Of a stretch of DNA of 23,370 nucleotides, positions 14,775-23,060 are shown one piece after another. The stretch is taken from positions 1 to 23,370 of the forward strand of contig CAMCNM010000002.1 of assembly GCA_945876015.1 (NCBI GenBank), read 5' to 3'. The notes under the pieces were generated by a model. The model was not told the DNA's origin and did no database searches. It saw only the letters and a program-made list of their open reading frames with translations. The translations under genes were made by a program, and so were the position numbers. The DNA comes from Gemmatimonas phototrophica (GTDB taxonomy: Bacteria; Gemmatimonadota; Gemmatimonadetes; Longimicrobiales; Gaopeijiaceae). Numbering within the stretch: the first letter of the stretch is position 1; the number at the start of each line of letters is the position of its first letter.

Positions 14775-15931
14775 CTGAAGATCGCCCTCGTCTCCGATTG
14801 GTTTCTCCCCCGGCTGGGGGGGGGGCGAGCTCCAGCTGCGCGATCTGGCTGGCCAGCTCGCCGCCGCCGGCCACCAGGTGCACGTGGTCACCACGACCCC
14901 GGCGGATCCGGTCGCCCAGGGTAGGCTTCAGACCGGATCGGCCGCAGTGCCTCCGGGTGTCGCCGTCCATCGTGTTGACGTCCCGATCCTCCCCGGAGCG
15001 GGCTTCACGTACTCGCCCTGGGCGGGCGCCGCGATGCGCGAGGCGCTCCGGCCCCTCGAGCCCGACGTCGCCCACCTCCACGCCAGTATCTGCTCGACCG
15101 GAACGCTGGCCGGCGCCTGGGCGGCGAATCGGCTCGATCTCCCGATCGTGGTCACGTTCCACTCCGTGCTGGGCATCTATCGCCATCTGCTGCGCGGGTT
15201 CGACGTCGCGGTCGGGTGGAGCCGGTGGCCGCACGTGTTCTCCGCGGTCGCGCGCGCTGGCGGACGAGGTCGCGTGGCTCGCGCCCGGCCGCGCGGTCGA
15301 GGTGCTCCCGAACGGCATCGATCTGGCCGAGTGGGCCGCCGATCCGGTGGGTGGCGCACCCGTCCCGCCCGGCTCACCCGACGAGTTGCGGCTCGTCTTG
15401 GTACTCCGGCTCCAGGCGCGGAAGCGCGGCATCCCGCTGATCCGCGTGGTGGCCGGCGCCGCGGCTCGGCTGCGCGGGATCCGCCACGTGCGCCTCACCG
15501 TGATCGGCGACGGCCCGGAGCGTCGCGCGATGGAGGCGGAGGCCCGGCGTCTCGGCATCGCCGAGGCGGTCGAGTTCACCGGTTACCTGGAGCGTCCGGC
15601 GATCCGTGAGCGGTTCGCGCGCGCCGATGCGTTCGTGCTGGTGAGCGTGCTCGAGTCGTTCGGGATCGCGGCGCTCGAGGCGAGGGCGGCGGGGCTGCCG
15701 GTCGTCGCGCGCTCGGAGAGCGGGATGGGCGAGCTACTGGAGAATGGCCGCGAAGCGCTGCTTGCGCCGTCGGACGCTGCGGTGACGGACGCGCTCGTGC
15801 GCCTGGGGCAGGATCCCGCGCTGCTGCGTGCGATCGCGCACCACAACCGCGCCGTCCCCCCGTCGATCGGATGACCGACGACGCTAGCGCGCCACCTCGA
15901 GCTCTACCAGCGCGCCGTCGCCGCGAAATAG
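14775..15931 (+). pseudogene. GT4-family glycosyltransferase with two frameshifts and an in-frame TGA
   Basis: The conceptual product is a normal-length GT-B enzyme of about 385 residues. It would move a sugar from an activated donor to an envelope or exopolysaccharide acceptor. Segment 1 reads KIALVSDWFLPRLGG; a G10 run (14816-14825) shifts the frame by +1. Segment 2 carries ELQLRDLAGQLAAAGHQVHV, DVAHLHASICSTGTLAGAWA and VTFHSVLGIYRHLL, then shifts +1 again in the GC repeat near 15251-15257. Segment 3 holds VEVLPNGIDLAEW, VRLTVIGDGPERRAME, the donor-site ESFGIAALEARAAGLPVVA and ENGREALLAP. Its frame meets TGA at 15872-15874, where relatives usually have Trp, and then continues LARHLELYQRAVAAK to TAG 15931. 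No ATG/GTG/TTG is available; CTG 14775 follows GAGGGG at correct spacing. Confidence 0.85.
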
Positions 15932-16002
15932 ACCGGGGAAGCGGCAGCCGCGGTCCCGAGTCTCCAGCGCACGCATCCCGCGTCGCACGCGACCCTCCGC
16001 GC

Positions 16003-16018
16003 ACTTTCAGCTGAAAGT
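16003..16018. repeat. Perfect 16-bp palindrome between convergent genes
   Basis: ACTTTCAGCTGAAAGT lies in the 136-bp gap between the end of the GT4 remnant and the deacetylase stop. It is perfectly symmetric and AT-richer than its surroundings. With no T-tract and no promoter nearby, a protein-binding site or DNA cruciform is as likely as a terminator role. Confidence 0.45.
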
Positions 16019-16067
16019 CTGGTCCCGTCCTCCCGCTCGGAGCGGCCGGGATCGGCATCGAAAGCTG

Positions 16068-16850
16068 TCAATGGAGATCTGGGACGATCTCCCGATCCAT
16101 GCCCGCCGCCCAATCCGCGACCGTCCCGAACCGCCCCCCGCGATCCTGGAACAGCCGAATCACCTCGCGCACCGCGTCGCGCGCGCGCGGCTCGGTTCCA
16201 GCGCGGCAGTCCCATCGGATGTTCTCCCCCCGCAGATCCACCAGCTCCCACGGATGCATGAACAGCACGACCGGCCGCGCGAGCCGCGCCAGCCACGGGT
16301 CGCGCAGCGCAGCGGGGAGCCGGAGCACCGACGAAGTCGTCGAAGCCGGTAGACGCCGGAGCCCGGGAGTCGGCCGCATCGTCCGCGTCGCGCGCCGGAA
16401 CAGGTGATCTAGCCGATGCGCGCCCTCCGACGAATCGAGGCTGTAGCCTGCTTCGACGAGCAGGGGAAGGTACTCGTCAGGGAAATCGAGATTGGGCGCT
16501 CGGAACGCGGTGGTCGGCCCGATCGCACGCAGAACCGTCGAAGCGTCCTTCAGCTCCCGCACCGCTTCCTCGGGGCCCATCGCTCCGAACCGCTTGTGCG
16601 TATGTCCGTGACATCCCAACTCGTGCCCCGCGGTGACGATGCCGCGAATGGCGTCCGGGTAGCGCTCGGCCGTCTGCCCCGTGACGAAGAACGTGCCCCG
16701 CACGCCCTCCTGCTCCAGCGCCTCGATGAGCCACGGCAGACCCTTCGTAACTCCGCGCCAGCCATCCAGATATGGGGGGCAGTCTGGCTCCACGTCCACC
16801 GTGAGGAGGACGTCGGGGGAGGGGCGGCGGGAATCAATCTCGCTGGGCAT
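16068..16850 (-). CDS. Polysaccharide deacetylase (NodB domain, DxE type)
   Basis: Metal-dependent enzyme that by family removes acetyl groups from GlcNAc-type polysaccharides. NodB motifs appear in order: LTVDVEPD with Asp19 and Glu21 (motif 1, in the DxE form seen in exopolysaccharide-locus deacetylases), TFFVTGQTAERYP, GHELGCHGHTH with metal-binding His81 and His85, FRAPNLDFPDEYLPLLVEAG (motif 3), and VVLFMHPWEL with the catalytic-site His. The 260 residues have no signal peptide, so it is probably cytoplasmic. ATG 16850 is preferred because homology begins there; an upstream ATG at 16916 would overlap the divergent gene. The broken GT4 glycosyltransferase lies convergent to it, hinting at a glycan locus now partly lost. 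Confidence 0.88.
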   Translation of the reverse strand: MPSEIDSRRPSPDVLLTVDVEPDCPPYLDGWRGVTKGLPWLIEALEQEGVRGTFFVTGQTAERYPDAIRGIVTAGHELGCHGHTHKRFGAMGPEEAVRELKDASTVLRAIGPTTAFRAPNLDFPDEYLPLLVEAGYSLDSSEGAHRLDHLFRRATRTMRPTPGLRRLPASTTSSVLRLPAALRDPWLARLARPVVLFMHPWELVDLRGENIRWDCRAGTEPRARDAVREVIRLFQDRGGRFGTVADWAAGMDREIVPDLH

Positions 16851-16900
16851 GCCTGCAACTAAGAGGTTGTACGCCCCTCGTCGCTCGCTGACATTCGAAT

Positions 16901-17746
16901 ATGCGATCCCGCTCACTTTGCGCGTTAGGACTCACCCTGCTGCTTCTCGCGGGTGCTCGCACCGCAGCGGCGCAGGAGTCCTCGAGCGATTTGGTGAGTG
17001 AACCCGCGACGGCCTTCGACGGCCTCCCTCCCGTGCACGGTCGCGACGACCTCTGGCTCGTGGACTCCCTCTACGTCGCGCTCGACGCGCAGGCCTCGCT
17101 CGACGCGGCCGCCGCGCTCGTCCAGGCCGACTCGACCGACTGGGACGCGTACGTGCGAGCCGCGCGCGCCGCGCTCGCGCTCGGGATCGCCGCGGAGGAG
17201 CGGTCCGATCAGAAGGCCTGGTACCTCCGCGCGGAGTCCTACGGCGCCCGCGCGGTCGCGATCGATTCGATGCGGGTGGACGGCCTCTACTGGCTCGCCG
17301 CGGCTCGAGGACGGCGCACCCTGCTCGAGAGCCCGCGCGCGATCGTGTCGCTCGCGAACGAGGTCCACGTCATCGCCAACCGCGTGCTCGTCCTCGATCC
17401 GAGCCACCCTGGCGCACACAACATTCTCGGGCGATTCAACTTCGAGCTGCTGATCCTGAGCCGGGTCGAGCGCTTCTTCGCCCGCCATCTCCTCGGCGGC
17501 GACTCGATCATCAAGCAGGCGACCTGGCCGGAAGCCGAGCGCCACCAGGTCGCGTCGGTCGAGATGGCACCATTCATGATCCTCTTCCACTACGAGCTCG
17601 CGCGCACCTACGCGCGCCAGGGGAAACGTGCGGAGGCGAGGGAGCAGTACGAGACCGTGCTCGCGCTCCCGATCCGCCATCCCCCTGACCCGAGGTGGCA
17701 GGCACTTTCAAAGAGAGCGATCGAGCGAATGGAGAAGGGGCGATGA
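16901..17746 (+). CDS. Exported TPR-like repeat protein
   Basis: A 281-residue protein with a signal peptide at residues 1-25 (MRSRSLCALGLTLLLLAG, then TAAAQ), so periplasmic or membrane-tethered. The rest is helical and repeats in TPR fashion: DSTDWDAYVRAARAALALGI, AWYLRAESYGARAVAIDSMR, LDPSHPGAHNILGRFNFELL, and the clearest copy YELARTYARQGKRAEAREQY. The layout recalls RMD-type TPR proteins, but no enzymatic motif is present and a partner cannot be named. It is divergent from the deacetylase (50 bp) and its stop overlaps the start of the hydrolase gene by 4 bp, so those two are coupled. Confidence 0.78.
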   Translation: MRSRSLCALGLTLLLLAGARTAAAQESSSDLVSEPATAFDGLPPVHGRDDLWLVDSLYVALDAQASLDAAAALVQADSTDWDAYVRAARAALALGIAAEERSDQKAWYLRAESYGARAVAIDSMRVDGLYWLAAARGRRTLLESPRAIVSLANEVHVIANRVLVLDPSHPGAHNILGRFNFELLILSRVERFFARHLLGGDSIIKQATWPEAERHQVASVEMAPFMILFHYELARTYARQGKRAEAREQYETVLALPIRHPPDPRWQALSKRAIERMEKGR

Positions 17747-18546
17747 GGGTTCAGGCCGACGGCGCGCAGCTCCACGTGCATCTTCGCGGGCCGGAGGACG
17801 GCCCGAGGGTGTTGTTCATCCACGGCTTCCCGCTCACCGGCGCGATGTGGGACGCGCAGGTCGAGTGTCTTGCGGACAAGTGGCGTCTGATCGTTCCCGA
17901 TCTGCGCGGCCACGGCGCGAGCGACGTCGGCGACGGCCAGTACGCGATCGACTTCTTCGTTGACGACATGTTCACGGTGCTCGATGAAGTGTCGCCGGAG
18001 CTGCCAGTCGTCGGCTGCGGGCTCTCGATGGGCGGCTACATCCTTCTGCGCGCGTTCGAGCGCGAGCCCGCGCGTTTCCGCGCGCTCGTCTTCGCGGACA
18101 CGAAGAGCACGGCCGACGACGACGCGGGCCGCCTCAAGCGCCTGGACGCGGTGCGGAAGATCCGGAAGGAGGGCACGGCGGCCTACGGCGCGGCGTTCGT
18201 CACCGGCGGCGTCGGTGCCACCGCCAGGGCCGAACGACCCGAGGTGGTCGAAGCCGTGAAGGCGATGATCGCCGCCAACGACGCCCACGGGATGGTCGGC
18301 GCCCAGCTTGCCATGGCCGCCCGAACCGACACCACGGCCGCCCTCCGCACCATCCAGGTTCCTACACTCGTAATCGTAGGCGAGGAGGACACCCTCACCC
18401 CCCCGGCAGTAGCCAAGGCAATGGCCGACGCCGTTCCGGGAGGGGGTAGGCTGCTTCCGATCCCCAAAGCCGGCCACCTCTCCCCTATGGAGGCACCGGA
18501 CCTGTTCAATCGCGGGCTGCGCGACTTCCTTGAGAGCCTCCCCTAG
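17743..18546 (+). CDS. Alpha/beta-fold hydrolase
   Basis: A 267-residue cytoplasmic hydrolase of unknown substrate. It shows the oxyanion-hole motif FIHGFPLTGAMWD, then LIVPDLRGHGASD, the nucleophile elbow GLSMGG with Ser95, the acid in VGEEDTLTPP and the catalytic His in KAGHLSPMEAP, so the triad is complete. The pattern resembles 3-oxoadipate enol-lactonase-like and esterase-like enzymes, but nothing nearby supports an aromatic pathway. The start at ATG 17743 overlaps the upstream stop by 4 bp. After the stop (18547-18636) only weak GC-rich hairpins are visible. Confidence 0.88.
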   Translation: MRVQADGAQLHVHLRGPEDGPRVLFIHGFPLTGAMWDAQVECLADKWRLIVPDLRGHGASDVGDGQYAIDFFVDDMFTVLDEVSPELPVVGCGLSMGGYILLRAFEREPARFRALVFADTKSTADDDAGRLKRLDAVRKIRKEGTAAYGAAFVTGGVGATARAERPEVVEAVKAMIAANDAHGMVGAQLAMAARTDTTAALRTIQVPTLVIVGEEDTLTPPAVAKAMADAVPGGGRLLPIPKAGHLSPMEAPDLFNRGLRDFLESLP

Positions 18547-18636
18547 AGGGGCGGTACCCCCCGCCTTGCCGCCCGTCACGGGGCCCCGCGAGATTTCGTA
18601 AAGCGACCGGCAACACCTGGATTTTCGAGGTTCTTG

Positions 18637-19857
18637 ATGGCTACCGAAATCGCCGCGGACCGGACCGAGAGTCTCGTCGAGGAGGCCGCGCGTTTCAGCG
18701 CGAGCAACTACCACCCCCTCGACGTCGTCCTCGAGCGCGGGGAGGGTGTGTGGGTCTGGGACGTGGAAGGGAAGCGCTATCTCGACATGCTCTCCGCCTA
18801 CTCCGCGCTCAACCAGGGCCACCGGCATCCCGCCATCGTGCGCGCTGCCAAGGCGCAGCTCGACCGGGTGACGCTCACCTCGCGCGCCTTCCACAACGAC
18901 CAGATGGGCCCCTTCCTCCGCGAGCTGTGCGAGGCGACGGGCTACGAGCAGGCGCTCCCGATGAACACGGGCGCCGAGGCGGTCGAGACCGCGATCAAGC
19001 TGGTGCGGAAGTGGGGCTACACGAAGAAGGGCGTGAACGGCGGTCGCGCCGAGATCATCGTCTGCCGCAACAACTTCCACGGGCGGACCACCACGATCGT
19101 CGGCTTCAGCTCGGAGCATCAGTATCGCGACGGCTTCGGTCCGTTCGCGCCCGGCTTCAGGGAAGTCCCGTTCGGTGACGCCGACGCGCTCGCGGCCGCG
19201 GTCACCCAGCACACCGTGGGCTTCCTGTTCGAGCCGATCCAGGCCGAGGGCGGCGTCATCGTTCCGCCCGCCGGCTACCTCAAGCGCGTGCGCGAGATCT
19301 GCGATCAGAAGGGCATCGCGATGATGGCCGACGAGATCCAGACCGGGCTCGGCCGCACCGGCCGCCTGTTCGCGTGCGAGTGGGAGGGCGTCCGCGCCGA
19401 CATCCTTATCGTCGGGAAGTCACTGGGCGGTGGCGTCTATCCGGTCTCGGCCGTGCTCGCCGACGCCGAATTCATGGAGGTCTTCAAGCCCGGCGACCAC
19501 GGGTCCACGTTCGGCGGCAATCCGCTGGCCGCCGCGATCGCCCGTGCTTCCCTCAGGGTGATCCTCGACGAGGATCTGCCCAAGCGCGCCGACGAGCTCG
19601 GCGGCTGGTTCATGCGCGAGCTCGTCGCACTCGATTCGCCGCACGTCGCCGAGGTGCGCGGGAAGGGTCTCCTGATTGGGGTCGAGATCAGGGAGTCCTC
19701 CGGCACCGCCCGTCCCTACTGCGAGGCGCTCAAGGAGCGCGGCATCCTGGCCAAGGAGACACACGGCCAGGTGATCCGCTTCGCCCCTCCTCTCGTCATC
19801 GAGACAGAGACGCTCCAGGAAGTGCTCGCGGACATCGCCGAGGTCCTCCAGGGCTGA
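18637..19857 (+). CDS. rocD: Ornithine--oxo-acid aminotransferase RocD
   Basis: PLP-dependent class III aminotransferase that converts ornithine and 2-oxoglutarate to glutamate-5-semialdehyde and glutamate, linking arginine/ornithine breakdown to proline. The 406 residues are of normal length. Family landmarks are NYHPLDVVLERGEGVWVWDV, MLSAYSALNQGHRHP, LPMNTGAEAVETAIKLVRKW, RNNFHGRTTTIVGFS, EPIQAEGGVIVPPAGYL, MADEIQTGLGRTG and the PLP-binding IVGKSLGGG with Lys261, followed by HGSTFGGNPLAAAIA. ATG 18637 follows GAGG by 6 bases; an in-frame TTG sits just before it. No arginase or proline gene is adjacent, so it appears to be a single-gene unit ending in the hairpin at 19863. Confidence 0.93.
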   Translation: MATEIAADRTESLVEEAARFSASNYHPLDVVLERGEGVWVWDVEGKRYLDMLSAYSALNQGHRHPAIVRAAKAQLDRVTLTSRAFHNDQMGPFLRELCEATGYEQALPMNTGAEAVETAIKLVRKWGYTKKGVNGGRAEIIVCRNNFHGRTTTIVGFSSEHQYRDGFGPFAPGFREVPFGDADALAAAVTQHTVGFLFEPIQAEGGVIVPPAGYLKRVREICDQKGIAMMADEIQTGLGRTGRLFACEWEGVRADILIVGKSLGGGVYPVSAVLADAEFMEVFKPGDHGSTFGGNPLAAAIARASLRVILDEDLPKRADELGGWFMRELVALDSPHVAEVRGKGLLIGVEIRESSGTARPYCEALKERGILAKETHGQVIRFAPPLVIETETLQEVLADIAEVLQG

Positions 19858-19862
19858 TTCCC

Positions 19863-19884
19863 GGGGGAGGCGCTCGCCTCCCCC
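19863..19884 (+). terminator. 9-bp perfect hairpin after rocD
   Basis: GGGGGAGGC (19863-19871) pairs perfectly with GCCTCCCCC (19876-19884) around a 4-nt loop, 5 bp after the rocD stop. It is very GC-rich but is followed by CTCGCTAC rather than a T-tract, so it is probably a weak or Rho-assisted terminator that partly insulates the pnt operon. Confidence 0.55.
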
Positions 19885-19959
19885 CTCGCTACATCTGTTC
19901 CCGTTCGCCCCGTGCAGCGGCATTGCGTGCCCGCTCGCCCCCGCCCCACATTGCGCCGC

Positions 19960-19974
19960 CACAAAATCTTTGTG
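19960..19974. promoter_or_regulatory. CACAAA-N3-TTTGTG inverted repeat before pntA
   Basis: A perfect 6-3-6 inverted repeat placed 7 bp upstream of the pntA ribosome site (AGGAG, 19982-19986). It could be an operator for a dimeric regulator. The half-sites resemble those of the redox sensor Rex (TTGTG/CACAA) but in the opposite arrangement, so Rex is not assigned. A small mRNA hairpin affecting initiation is also possible. Confidence 0.33.
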
Positions 19975-19991
19975 ACCCCGCAGGAGCACCC

Positions 19992-21158
19992 ATGAATATC
20001 GCCGTACCCAAAGAGACCCATCCGGGAGAGGAGCGGGTGGCGCTCGCTCCGGAGACTGTCAAGAAGCTGGCCAAGGCCGGGTTCAGCGTTGCGGTGGAGG
20101 CCGGGGCGGGGAAACCCGCATTCTTCTCGGACGAGTCTTACAAGGAGGCCGGAGCCACGGTCGAGGGGGACTATGCCAAGCTGCTCGGCTCGGCGGACAT
20201 GGTCCTGAAGGTGGCTCCCCCCGTGACGGGCGGAGGCAGGAACGAGGTGGCCGCGATGAAGGAGGGGGCGATCTTCATCGCCTCCCTCCAGCCGCTCCGT
20301 AACCTCGAGCCGGTGAAGGCCCTGCAGGAGCGGAAGATCACCGCCTTCTCGACCGACGCGATCCCGCGCACCAGTCGCGCGCAGGCGATGGACACCCTCT
20401 CCTCGATGGCCAACATCGCTGGCTACAAGGGCGCCCTGCTCGGTGCGGTCGAGATGAACAAGTACTACCCCATGCTGATGACCGCCGCCGGAATGGTCGC
20501 CCCTGCCAAGGTGTTCGTCATCGGCGCCGCGGTGGCCGGTCTCCAGGCGATCGCGACCGCCAAGCGCCTCGGCGCGCAGGTGACCGCGACCGACGTCCGC
20601 CCCGAGGTGAAGGAGCAGATCGAATCGGTCGGCGCCAAGTACGTCGGGATCGAGCTCAAGGCGGACGCCTCTGCGGGGGGTGGTTACGCGAAAGAGCTGT
20701 CGGAGGAGGACAAGGCGCGCCAGCGCGAGATGCTGGTGGCGCAGTGCGCGCAGGTCGACGTGGTGATCACCACCGCGCTGATCGGCGGCATCTTCGCCCC
20801 GAAGCTGATCAACAAGGAAATGGTGATGAGCATGAAGGCGGGCTCGGTCATCGTCGACCTGGCGGCGGACGGCGGCGGCAACTGCGAGCTGTCTAAGCCG
20901 GGCGAGACGGTGGTCACGGAGAACGGCGTCACGATCCTGGCCCCGCTCAATCTCGCGGCCACCATGCCTACGCACGCCAGCCTGCTGTTTGGGCGCAACC
21001 TGCTCAACTTCATCACCACGTTCGCGAAGGATGGCGCGTTCGTCCTCGACCTGAACGACGACATCCAGGCCGGGGCGCTCATCACGCACGAGGGTCAGGT
21101 CAAGCACGCCCGCACCAAGGATGCGCTGGAGAAGTCCGGCGCGATGGCGGCTCGGTGA
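19992..21158 (+). CDS. pntA: NAD(P) transhydrogenase subunit alpha, part 1 (NAD-binding domain I)
   Basis: Soluble domain I of the proton-translocating transhydrogenase, which binds NAD(H) and passes hydride to NADP bound on PntB. The 388 residues start MNIAVPKETHPGEERVALAP. They contain SLQPLRNLEPVKALQERKIT, the DAIPRTSRAQAMDTLSSMAN motif, and the dinucleotide fold VFVIGAAVAGLQAIATAKRL with the acidic end ATDVRPEVKEQ, then VDVVITTALIGG and GSVIVDLAADGGGNCE. The membrane part is a separate gene, as in Rhodospirillum and many other bacteria. ATG 19992 has AGGAG 5 bases upstream. It is the first gene of the three-gene operon. Confidence 0.95.
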   Translation: MNIAVPKETHPGEERVALAPETVKKLAKAGFSVAVEAGAGKPAFFSDESYKEAGATVEGDYAKLLGSADMVLKVAPPVTGGGRNEVAAMKEGAIFIASLQPLRNLEPVKALQERKITAFSTDAIPRTSRAQAMDTLSSMANIAGYKGALLGAVEMNKYYPMLMTAAGMVAPAKVFVIGAAVAGLQAIATAKRLGAQVTATDVRPEVKEQIESVGAKYVGIELKADASAGGGYAKELSEEDKARQREMLVAQCAQVDVVITTALIGGIFAPKLINKEMVMSMKAGSVIVDLAADGGGNCELSKPGETVVTENGVTILAPLNLAATMPTHASLLFGRNLLNFITTFAKDGAFVLDLNDDIQAGALITHEGQVKHARTKDALEKSGAMAAR

Positions 21159-21187
21159 TCCAAGCAACCGCAAAGGAGATTGCCCGG

Positions 21188-21592
21188 ATGTCCGGACGAT
21201 TTGTCAACAATGGTGCGCCCTTCGCGCTCATGGCCGCGCTGGGCCTCGCGCTCGCCGGCCCACTGAGCGCGCAAGAGGCGGTGCACCCGGTCGTGGAAAC
21301 CCCCGACTACTGGTCCCTGCTCTTCGTATTCGTGCTCTCGAGCTTCATCGGGCTGGGCGTGATCCGGCGCGTCTCGCGCCTACTGCACACGCCGCTCATG
21401 TCGATCACCAACGCGATCTCGGCGATCGCGGTGGTCGGATCGATCCTGGTCACCGGCGAGGATTATCCGCCGATGATCCGCGCGGTCGGCGCGGTCGCGC
21501 TCTTCTGCTCGATGACGAACATCGTGTCCGGGTTCCTGATCACGGACCGGATGCTCAAGATGTTCAAGACGAACGAAAAGGCGGGGCACTGA
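21188..21592 (+). CDS. NAD(P) transhydrogenase subunit alpha, part 2 (membrane domain)
   Basis: Short membrane subunit (134 residues) forming part of the proton channel. Three hydrophobic helices are visible (YWSLLFVFVLSSFIGLGVI, SITNAISAIAVVGSILVTG, AVGAVALFCSMTNIVSGFLI), and the loop VSRLLHTPLMSITNAIS is characteristic of PntA domain II. ATG 21188 is chosen because AAGGAG lies 9 bases upstream; an in-frame GTG at 21155 would overlap pntA. The N-terminal 33 residues look like a cleavable signal (FALMAALGLALAGPLSAQ), which is unusual for this subunit. It lies 29 bp after pntA and 1 bp before pntB. Confidence 0.92.
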   Translation: MSGRFVNNGAPFALMAALGLALAGPLSAQEAVHPVVETPDYWSLLFVFVLSSFIGLGVIRRVSRLLHTPLMSITNAISAIAVVGSILVTGEDYPPMIRAVGAVALFCSMTNIVSGFLITDRMLKMFKTNEKAGH

Positions 21593-21593
21593 G

Positions 21594-23003
21594 ATGATCC
21601 CGTCACTCGTGCAGTTCGCGTATCTGATCGCGACCGGTCTGTTCGTCTTCTCGCTGCACTGGATGAACGACCCCAAGACGGCCCGGAACGGCGTCATGGC
21701 GGGCGTCGTAGCCATGACGATCGCGATCCTGGCCACCTGGGCGCAGCCCGTCATCGTCCACCACTTCTGGATCGTGGTGGCGCTCGCGGCGGGGATCCTC
21801 GTCGGCGTTCCGCTCTCGCAGGTGCCGATCACCGCGGTTCCCCAGCGGACCGCGCTGTCGCACGCGTTCGGCGGTCTGGCGGCAGGGCTCGTGGGCTCGG
21901 CGAAGTTCTATCTGTGGTACGGCGAGGGTCCAGAGCAGCTGACCACGTTCCGCGTGGTCGCGATCATGGTCGAGGTGCTGCTCGGTTTCCTCACCTTCAC
22001 CGGCAGCTTGCTCGCGGCCGGTAAGCTGCAAGAGGTGAAGTGGATCCCGCAGCGTCCGGTGACCTATCCGGGCCAGAACTTCATGAACCTCGCGTTGCTC
22101 CTGACCGCGATCGGGATCGGCGTCTTCATCGTGCTGAACCCGGGCTCGACGCTGGCGCCCCAGCTGTTCCCGGTCGTCATCGCGATCTCGCTCGCGTTCG
22201 GCGTGCTGCTGATCATCCCGATCGGCGGCGCCGACATGCCGACCGTGATCGCGATCCTTAACGGCTACGCCGGACTATCGGCCGTTGCGATGGGCTTCGT
22301 GCTCGACAACAAGCTCCTGATCACCGCAGGCGCACTCGACGGATCGTCCGGGTTGATCCTGTCGCTCATCATGTGCAAGGCGATGAACCGCTCGTTCACG
22401 AATGTGCTGTTCGGAGCGTTCGGTCAGGTGCAGGCAGCCAAGGCGGGCGGCGAGGTGAAGCAGTACAAGGCGGAGACCAACGAGGGTGCCGCGCAGGTGC
22501 TCGAGCAGTCGCAGCTCGTCGTCATCATCCCCGGCTACGGAATGGCCGTGTCGCAGGCGCAGCACAAGGTGCGCGAGCTGTACGACCAGCTGAAGAAGCG
22601 GGGGATCGACGTGAAGTTCGCGATCCATCCGGTGGCCGGCCGCATGCCCGGCCACATGAACGTGCTGCTGGCCGAGGCCGAGATCCCGTATACGGACCTG
22701 GTCGAGATGGACGACATCAACGGCGACATGCCGCAGTGCGACGTTGCGCTAGTCATCGGCGCGAACGACGTGGTGAATCCGGCGGCCCGCTACGACAAGT
22801 CGAGCCCGATCTACGGCATGCCGATCATCGCGGCGGACAAGGCCCGAACCACTTTCGCGATCAAGCGCTCGAAGAACCCGGGCTTCGCCGGGATCGACAA
22901 CGAGCTCTACTTCGCGGACCACACCTGGATGCTCTTCGGTGACGCCAAAGCGGTGGTCGGCGACCTGGTCAAAGAGCTGAGCGGTGGGAGCGGGATGCAC
23001 TAG
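21594..23003 (+). CDS. pntB: NAD(P) transhydrogenase subunit beta
   Basis: Membrane domain II plus NADP-binding domain III of the transhydrogenase; with the two alpha parts it uses the proton gradient to reduce NADP with NADH. The 469 residues begin with about nine membrane helices (up to about residue 265), including SHAFGGLAAGLVGSAKFYLW and GSLLAAGKLQEVKW. Domain III then shows VVIIPGYGMAVSQAQHKVRE, AIHPVAGRMPGHMNVLLAEA, VEMDDINGDMPQCDVALVIG and the NADP-binding IAADKARTTFAIKRSKNPGF. It follows the alpha-2 stop by 1 bp and is ended by a strong terminator. With nrdJ it suggests strong demand for reduced cofactors. Confidence 0.97.
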   Translation: MIPSLVQFAYLIATGLFVFSLHWMNDPKTARNGVMAGVVAMTIAILATWAQPVIVHHFWIVVALAAGILVGVPLSQVPITAVPQRTALSHAFGGLAAGLVGSAKFYLWYGEGPEQLTTFRVVAIMVEVLLGFLTFTGSLLAAGKLQEVKWIPQRPVTYPGQNFMNLALLLTAIGIGVFIVLNPGSTLAPQLFPVVIAISLAFGVLLIIPIGGADMPTVIAILNGYAGLSAVAMGFVLDNKLLITAGALDGSSGLILSLIMCKAMNRSFTNVLFGAFGQVQAAKAGGEVKQYKAETNEGAAQVLEQSQLVVIIPGYGMAVSQAQHKVRELYDQLKKRGIDVKFAIHPVAGRMPGHMNVLLAEAEIPYTDLVEMDDINGDMPQCDVALVIGANDVVNPAARYDKSSPIYGMPIIAADKARTTFAIKRSKNPGFAGIDNELYFADHTWMLFGDAKAVVGDLVKELSGGSGMH

Positions 23004-23026
23004 GGCCGAACCCAGGGTCCGGCGAG

Positions 23027-23060
23027 AAGGGGGAGATCACCACTCGATCTCCCCCTTTTT
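23027..23060 (+). terminator. Strong intrinsic terminator of the pnt operon
   Basis: AAGGGGGAGATC (23027-23038) pairs perfectly with GATCTCCCCCTT (23046-23057) around a 7-nt loop and runs into TTTTTC. It lies 23 bp after the pntB stop. The hairpin overlaps the 3' end of the minus-strand YggX-like gene, whose stop codon (23037-23039) spans the stem-loop junction. On the minus strand the T-tract is poor, so it acts mainly on plus-strand transcripts. Confidence 0.9.

Noticed and set aside
17608..19212. 534-codon minus-strand open frame across the hydrolase and rocD
   Set aside because: It spans two unrelated well-identified plus genes and an intergenic gap, and shows no domain.
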